The position numbers and the translations under genes are program-made. From Microvelia longipes (taxonomy: Eukaryota; Arthropoda; Insecta; Hemiptera; Veliidae), in assembly GCA_018340805.1 (NCBI GenBank), contig JACMZG010001908.1, forward strand, positions 38,600,723 through 38,664,722: a stretch of DNA of 64,000 nucleotides, given 5' to 3'. The notes under the pieces are model-generated. The model was not told where the DNA came from and searched no databases. It saw only the letters and a program-made list of their open reading frames with translations. Numbering within the stretch: position 1 is the stretch's first letter; each line of letters begins with the position of its first letter. This document shows positions 58,321 to 64,000 of this stretch, piece by piece.

Positions 58321-58672
58321 ACTTTTCCTCATTTTCACCATAAATGTATAGAAAGAGTATTGTGTTTGAAAAAAATCCGAAACCCGGATGTCACCAGAAT
58401 TATCCGTTTCAGGTGTTTTTAAACCTCCTGAGTTATAGAAAGTTGTATGTCTGTGCGTGTAAGTGTGAGTATGTGTTATCATCGAAGCTCCCAGTGTATT
58501 TATAGTAGAGAGTTGAAACTGTACAAAAATTAGTCTTTTAGACAATTAAAAATTAGTCTACCAAAGGTTCATCTGTGGTACCTGGAAAATAATTTTGTAT
58601 AACGTCACTAGATCGTAAAAATAACTCAGCGAAAAGTTTAAAAAAGTCATAAAACGCAGACCATTATGATCA
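58321..58672 (+). repeat. 5S-box repeat, proximal half
   Basis: Parts in order: ACTTTTCCTCATTTTCACC, the hairpin end, CCCGGATGTCACCAGAATTA, TCAGGTGTTTTTAAACCTCC, a GTGCGTGTAAGTGTGAG microsatellite, TATCATCGAAGCTCCCAG, a degraded TGACGTCA site (AACGTCACTAG) and AAGTCATAAAACGCAG. The copy ends before the 5S-like segment. Confidence 0.8.
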
Positions 58673-59050
58673 TTGACTGTTTCAGGTCAAAATAAGTTAT
58701 TTAGAGCAATATAAAAAGTTTAATTTTTTCGGGGCACACCTCCAAAATTTAAAACGGGGACCCGACCAAAAAATTTGTTTATTTGCTTTAAATCTGTTTT
58801 AGTTGAAAAGAAGTTGTTAGAAGCAATACTTTTTTCTTTGTAGGCAGAATCGCCAAAGGGGGACTCGCCAAAAAATACGGGTTTAAAATCTGTTTCAGTC
58901 AGAAGTTGTTTGGAGCAAAATTTTGTTTGTTGATAACTCCCTCAGATTTGCCTTGAGAGTTAAACACAAAAATTTTCGGCTTCTCTTCGGGAGTTAAATG
59001 CTTTGGTTCCCTCGGCTTTCGTCTTAGGAACTAACTGCTTAGAGAAATAA
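58673..59050. repeat. Degenerate tandem repeat, unit about 100-110 bp
   Basis: Three spaced copies of CTGTTTCAGTC-like plus AAGTTGTTTGGAGCAA-like words start near 58676, 58791 and 58887. Between them GGGGACCCGACCAAAAAAT and GGGGGACTCGCCAAAAAAT also repeat. It is an old tandem array without coding capacity, adjoining a truncated 5S-box copy. Confidence 0.6.
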
Positions 59051-60383
59051 TATCATTTACTCCTTTGGTGCATAAATAACTATTATTTTCAAGTATACAA
59101 AAACATCAGTAAAGTAAATTATTCAGTATCTGTAAAGTAAGTATGTAGTTAGAAAAAAATTATATAATTAAGCAATTTAATGAAAGCTAATAGCACCGGA
59201 CCGGCTAAAAATTATAAATCTTGGTTTCATTGACAAAGGCTAATTTGATCAAGTTTTTAGCGCATACATTTTAGCACAAAATTGTTTATTGTGTTACTTT
59301 TTAACAATTGTTTCCTTTAAATATAGAAAAATAAGAACAAAAAGCTAGTCACAGTATTCATTAATCATTTTTTAGTAAAAAGTACATATCCCATCAATAA
59401 AGTAGAAGTAGAGCAGCTCCAGAAGTGAAAGAGAGAGAAACAAAATAAAAAGGAGAGTAGAGCGTCGAGTAAAAAAAACAATCAATCACAGAGAATATGT
59501 CAATATTTCAAAACTCTGGTCTAGTTCTCACCTTACTTCTCTTACTAGAATTTAATTTTTATATAATGTTTTTATATTATTCATCACTTTTCATGTTTTG
59601 AGTCCTGATGACAACGACATTATATAACTGTGATACTCCGTCTAAGTGTTTGAGTATTGCTGTGCCACTCATAATGACTTGCTTTTTAAATGCTTTAATA
59701 TTTCATATTTTTCTTGGAATGAATTTTAAGTTATCTATCCAATTCGACAAGGACTTGATGTACTCTTGGGTCTCTGGCTATAATATGAACCAGAGCCTCT
59801 TGATAAAAACAGTTATATTAATATTAAATATTTATAAATATTTTTCATCCTTAAAACGTTTCAAGTATATCATTTTGCTTTTCTCATAGAACAACAGTGA
59901 TTGTTACAATAATAATATTTGAGTTTCACCGAATTTTCTAAACTACAATTCCCGGGAAGGTGTAGAAGTATAATATCTAAAATTACATCTGAGGGAAAGC
60001 AGAAATATACACTCAAGACTATGTTTGTCTATAATACTCAGAATCTATATTACTCTAGAGTATACTCAACAAGAAACTCTTACAGTTCCTCTTAATCCAA
60101 ACAGCCAGAGCTATCACAGCTACACCCTTCATTCTGATGGACCAACATTAAAGTTTTGTACAAATCCTCTCTCTAGAATGTATTCTTTGATGCTTAAGCA
60201 AAACTCAATATACTCTCACACACATATCATCTTTATCCTCTTACTAAATAAATAAAAAAAAATGTATTTTTTAGTTTACTTAATTAAAATAAAGATTCCG
60301 AATATCTTATTTAAACTATTACATACCAATACTAAATAAGTTGCTGTATACTTTACCTTAAAAACTGTTTCCTTTAGGGAAAC
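59051..60383. other. Unassigned AT-rich DNA
   Basis: No gene is proven. Open frames at 59608-59889 and 60025-60255 lack recognised domains. A scrap at 59307-59345 resembles the left end of the foldback element at 60384. Confidence 0.35.
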
Positions 60384-60645
60384 GGAAAAATAAGAAACAA
60401 GTCTCTCCACTGATTTTAAAGTATAATGACAGAGCCATCTTTCAGACTTAACAGTCCATCATTAGTGCCGGCGAGATGCGAAGAAAGTGTTAAGAAACGG
60501 AAGTGATTGCGTCGTCCAACTCGTTGAAATCGAATAGTCGACACTTTCTTCGCATCTCGTCGGCACTGATGATGGACTGTTATCTAAAAGCTGGTTCTGT
60601 CATTGTACTATAACATCAGTGGAGAGACTTTTTTCTTATTTTTCC
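60384..60645. mobile_element. 262-bp foldback element
   Basis: The arms at 60384-60490 and 60541-60645 (about 105 bp each) are reverse complements with scattered differences. Outer ends are GGAAAAATAAGAAACAAGTC and its mirror; inner ends are GAGATGCGAAGAAAGTGT and ACACTTTCTTCGCATCTC. The 50-bp spacer has no frame. A partial relative with AAAAGCTGGTTATG and CATCAGTGGAGGGACTTA lies at about 61308-61376. Confidence 0.85.
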
Positions 60646-61661
60646 TTATATTCGTACTCCGCACTACTCGACTTTTTATTATGTTTCCTTTAGTTCACTC
60701 GCTTTAGAGTACAACTCAACTGGTTTATATCCAGTCGTATATAATTGTTTTAAAACACATTTGATACCGGCTTAAAGGTTTACATCAGACCAAATTCGCC
60801 GATAAAATTCGACAGCTGCCATCTTCTATAGGTTTTCAAAATACGTTTGTGAAATAGTTAGTAACTCGAGATGTATAAAAAGTTGGTCAGTAGGTATAAG
60901 AAAGTAGTAATGTTATGTGCCCTAATTTTATACGTAAAATATTGCGTCCTTCCATGATTACTAATAAATAATAAACAGATGACAAAAATGCTTTAATTAA
61001 CTTATTGACGCAAATTATTAAACATTTTTTTTTCTTTATGCCATAGTTTTGTCCAATAAAAAGGTAAATAGAGTTTTTAATAAAGTATAATAATAAAAGT
61101 TAAGAAAGTTTGATAAAAAGTTTATTGATTAAAAATCTTTCGGTAAGATTTTACTTTTGACCTTTAGGTAAAACTTTTCGAACAAAAACAACTTTCTTAT
61201 AACCGCAACAGTTGGAAGGAAATAACAAATAATTTTCTTTTAACCCACAAATCAAATATTAAAATAAAATAGAGCAAGATTTTATTTAAATAATAGACCT
61301 TTAGTTGGTTAAAAGCTGGTTATGCTTTATTTTAAATAAATATTTACATCAGTGGAGGGACTTATTTTATTATTTAGCTTAAATAAGTTATTTCTTCATG
61401 TTTGCCCACGGAATAATATTTATTTTTAACCATGGAATGCCATTTTACCTTACCCATGACTAGTTACATTAGGACACATAAAATTACTACTTTCTCATAC
61501 TCACTGACAAACTTCTTATATATGACTAATTACTAATTCATACTTGTATTTAGAAAAACCTAAAGAGGCAAAGGTCGAATATTATCGGTGAATTTAGAAT
61601 GTTTAATTAACCTAAATTTTTTATAGTTCAATAAAAGAAATAATTAAAACTATATAAAAAT
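60646..61661. other. Unassigned DNA with a partial foldback relative
   Basis: Apart from the right-arm-like piece at about 61308-61376 (related to 60384-60645), nothing is recognised. Confidence 0.4.
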
Positions 61662-62405
61662 TACATCGTATTCGCTACGCTTATCCTTACTTCGGACATG
61701 CGTCGCTTGTCCTCAGAATAATAAAAAAAAATAAACTACAACACGTCCTCGGAAACGCTTCTTCCGTCCTCAGCGCTTCGATTATTTCTAACGGTCACCC
61801 ATCCAGACACTGAGCTCGCTCGTTGCTGCTTAACATTTATTTTCCAACAGAAACCGCAGTTATACTTGTCATAATGAAACGAAACTTAGTATACTTGTTT
61901 GTTACGTATAGGAATATACTTGTATCAAATTACAGCTCAATTGGATTATTATTAGTTCTTAAATGTATGTATTATTTTTAAATGTAAACAAGTTATCAGT
62001 AAAATTTAAACTAATGCTGATAATTAGATGAAACTTGGCGCATATTGGTCTTATAGATGATCTATAAACATGCCACATTTCAAATTGATCAAAATATAGT
62101 TCCTTGTTCCATGAATTTTAAAGATTTTTGTTAAGTCATTATTGCATATAATATCATAAAATATTATTATCCGGATGGCATAACTAGACCAAATGATTTA
62201 TTACCTAAAGTAGAGCTAAAGTTTTAACCCTAGTGTAAACAAACAAGGAGCTACGAGGATAACAGACACACACACATACATACAATCAACTTTGTAATGA
62301 CTACTTAAAACGTCTTAAAACCCTGATAGGAATAATTCAGGTGAAACCCCGGTTTCAGATTTTAGCTATTACTATACTTTTCCTGTATATAATATACGTG
62401 TTAAA
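61662..62405 (-). repeat. 5S-box repeat, long copy with clear 5S segment
   Basis: The left end begins inside the first unit (TTACATCGTATTCGCTACGC). The 5S-like segment at about 61790-61855 reads on the minus strand GTTAAGCAGCAACGAGCGAG, then TGTCTGGATGGGTGACCG, one of the best preserved. The body and CA microsatellite follow and the hairpin end is decayed. The TGACGTCA site is lost here. Confidence 0.8.
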
Positions 62406-63044
62406 TAATGGTTACTTAAGTACCCGCTTAAAGGTTTATAACATGGACAGTAGTAGTACTACTCGTCAAGCAATTTTTTTCTAGATTATGCAAGATAATT
62501 AACATAGTCATGCATATGCCCAAAGTTATTTGCACTAAATAAAACCGAATTATTAAGCGCATTTCCTGGGAAAAATACAAAAAAACTGAAGTGACAAGTT
62601 GTAAGGCCCACTCAATGTATCCATATCGTACATTAAGTATATAAGCAGGATTATATTACAAACTCTTAATCCACTACCGATTTTTTCAGAAAACTTTTTG
62701 TCAATTTTTAAATCTTCTGGTCATTTCGCCAGGTTTTTCAGTTCCATAAACAGGTTTTCCGAGACTCTTATTTAGTTTATCTCAACGAATGTATTAGGCC
62801 TTTATATATTCTTTACATAAACAGAAAAAACGCCGCTTTATTTGTCTCTCAAAGTGGTCGTATCCACTCCAAATAAATTTTATTCACATATATCATTTTT
62901 CCGCCAAAAATGTAATCATTAATTTTACCTTTTTCTGAACTTTTGCTGACTCAGAAAACCGGGTTACAGAGGGTACAACTACCTTTTTTTTCAAATAGGT
63001 ACGTGTCCTTCAAAAGTGGTTTGAAGGACCAGCATTAATTTTAT
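62406..63044. other. Unassigned DNA with a small hairpin
   Basis: No gene is seen. GTCCTTCAAA (63005-63014) and TTTGAAGGAC (63020-63029) form a 10-bp stem just before an (AT)n array. Confidence 0.4.
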
Positions 63045-63045
63045 G

Positions 63046-63121
<76 letters not shown>

Positions 63122-63123
63122 AT
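63045..63123. repeat. (AT)n microsatellite
   Basis: TA repeats with slips. The open frame across it is compositional. Confidence 0.9.
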
Positions 63124-63527
63124 ATGTTTTTGTGTGTTGATATAACATTTATAACATATTTTTTAGTGGTTAGGGCCTTCTTAAATGGATTTCTGACAGT
63201 CTTCTTACTTCGAATACCACTCCATAAAAATAGTTATAATTTCAAAATTTAACATAAATATGGAAATAATTCTAGTGAAACTAACAGAAGTCGATAAGCG
63301 TAAGTTATTAAAACTGAAGTTTATTTCCTTCAAATATTGCTTGATATCTTGATTTGATGCGGGTTTGATCCCCCCTCCCTTAACCATATTTCTAGCTCAG
63401 CCTCAATTCTAGCTAAAACCATCCAATTTCCAATTCTAACAAAACTGCCATATATCTCTAAATATTTCTTGAGCACATAAACATTATTTAGAGACAGAAA
63501 AATAACATTTGCAAAAAAGACAATATT

Positions 63528-63760
63528 AATTCAAATTCAAATTCAAATTCAAATTCAAAAATTAATATATTTCACCTTTATACATTTTTTTTTACAAACT
63601 TTATAAAACGAAAAATAAATAAAAAATATGTACTTCTAACAATATATATATATTTTTTTTAAACAAAAAAAAGGTTTGAAGGTGCACTCCCGAAAAAGAC
63701 AGCTTGTGTACGGGAGTGTCTTCTGTTGTAGTGTGCATTGTAAATAAGGGGCAAAAAAAC
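63528..63760 (-). mobile_element. Possible 3' end of a CR1/L2-like non-LTR element
   Basis: On the minus strand the stretch ends with several AATTTG units (63528-63559), a short-repeat tail of the kind that closes CR1/L2-type elements in place of poly-A. Upstream is a small hairpin, CACTCCCG paired with CGGGAGTG (63686-63720), which could be a 3' recognition structure. There is no coding sequence, so the class is inferred. Confidence 0.4.
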
Positions 63761-63885
63761 TTAATAAAAGAATGAAAATAAAATAATTGATAATAAATAA
63801 AATAGTTTTAAAAGTTTAAGATAAACATAAAAATATCGGCAATAATATAATAGTTACATATTTTATAAGGAAGGAAGAAAAATGC

Positions 63886-64000
63886 TTTTTTTTTTTTTTT
63901 TTTTTTTTTATTAAGGTAGATAAGTTGAGATAAATAGTATAAAAATATAAGATATAAGATAAATAGAGTGGATATAATATATATAGATACATAATAATTA
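63886..64000 (-). mobile_element. Poly-T tract: possible minus-strand retroelement 3' end running off the window
   Basis: A T24 run at 63886-63909 would be the poly-A tail of an element on the minus strand, whose body continues past 64000. The 90 bp to its right contain no recognised family words, so this rests on the tail alone. Confidence 0.3.

Noticed and set aside
59608..59889. 93-codon plus-strand frame with hydrophobic stretches
   Set aside because: Hydrophobic residues are expected from AT-rich codons; no motif, signal or neighbour supports a gene.
63350..63380. GGGTTTGATCCCCC resembling a tRNA B-box
   Set aside because: No A-box at the right distance upstream and no cloverleaf can be drawn.
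1..64000. CRISPR arrays, bacterial operons, intact rRNA or tRNA genes
   Set aside because: Both strands were scanned by eye; the only rRNA-related sequence is the partial 5S-like segment within the dispersed repeat, and no regular spacer array exists.

Overview
This is a eukaryotic, intron- and transposon-dominated, very AT-rich window, most likely from an insect with a large, repeat-rich genome. Evidence: spliced exons of an alpha-arrestin (ARRDC) gene, a Jockey-clade non-LTR retrotransposon, mariner-type and Penelope-type remnants, long (AT)n arrays, and one 226-base assembly gap. The order (for example Hemiptera) cannot be proven from the sequence.

The only host gene I can support lies on the minus strand. 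Two coding exons of the arrestin N-terminal domain, at 45524-45646 and 15970-16100, have matching phases and good splice sites. They are separated by a 29.4 kb intron that fills the middle of the window. The exon with the start codon (coordinates above 45646) and the exons for the rest of the arrestin fold (below 15970) were not found and are probably outside the window. Nearly everything else is intron or flanking DNA built from repeats.

The most striking content is a dispersed family, here called the 5S-box repeat, with about 27 whole or partial copies on both strands. Full copies are roughly 740-790 bp. One end is a hairpin built on ACTTTTCC...GGAAAAGT. The other end, in the same reading direction, finishes GTACCCGATTTTT. 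In the interior is a segment clearly related to 5S rRNA (GTTAAGCAGC, then GGATGGGTGACC), which is the internal control region used by RNA polymerase III. Most full copies also keep a TGACGTCA palindrome. The layout does not match an ordinary 5S-headed SINE, because the 5S part is far inside the element. It is the best candidate here for an undescribed system.

Other elements, left to right: Penelope-type inverted ends (3.9 kb); palindromes with (AT)n cores (7.6 and 25.8 kb); a palindrome abutting the assembly gap (10.1 kb); a perfect hairpin (11.4 kb); foldback or MITE-like elements (12.5, 14.4, 16.7 and 60.4 kb); a mariner-type element with two 515-bp inverted arms and a broken transposase tail (21.7-23.3 kb); a 120-bp tandem repeat sharing a motif with the 5S-box family (31.1 kb); a 5'-truncated Jockey copy with an open 475-codon reverse-transcriptase frame and a 12-bp target-site duplication (36.6-38.3 kb); a 139-bp tandem array inside an inverted-repeat frame (46.7 kb); a Penelope-like GIY-YIG remnant with inverted ends (55.5-56.2 kb); and two retroelement tails at the right edge (63.5-63.9 kb).
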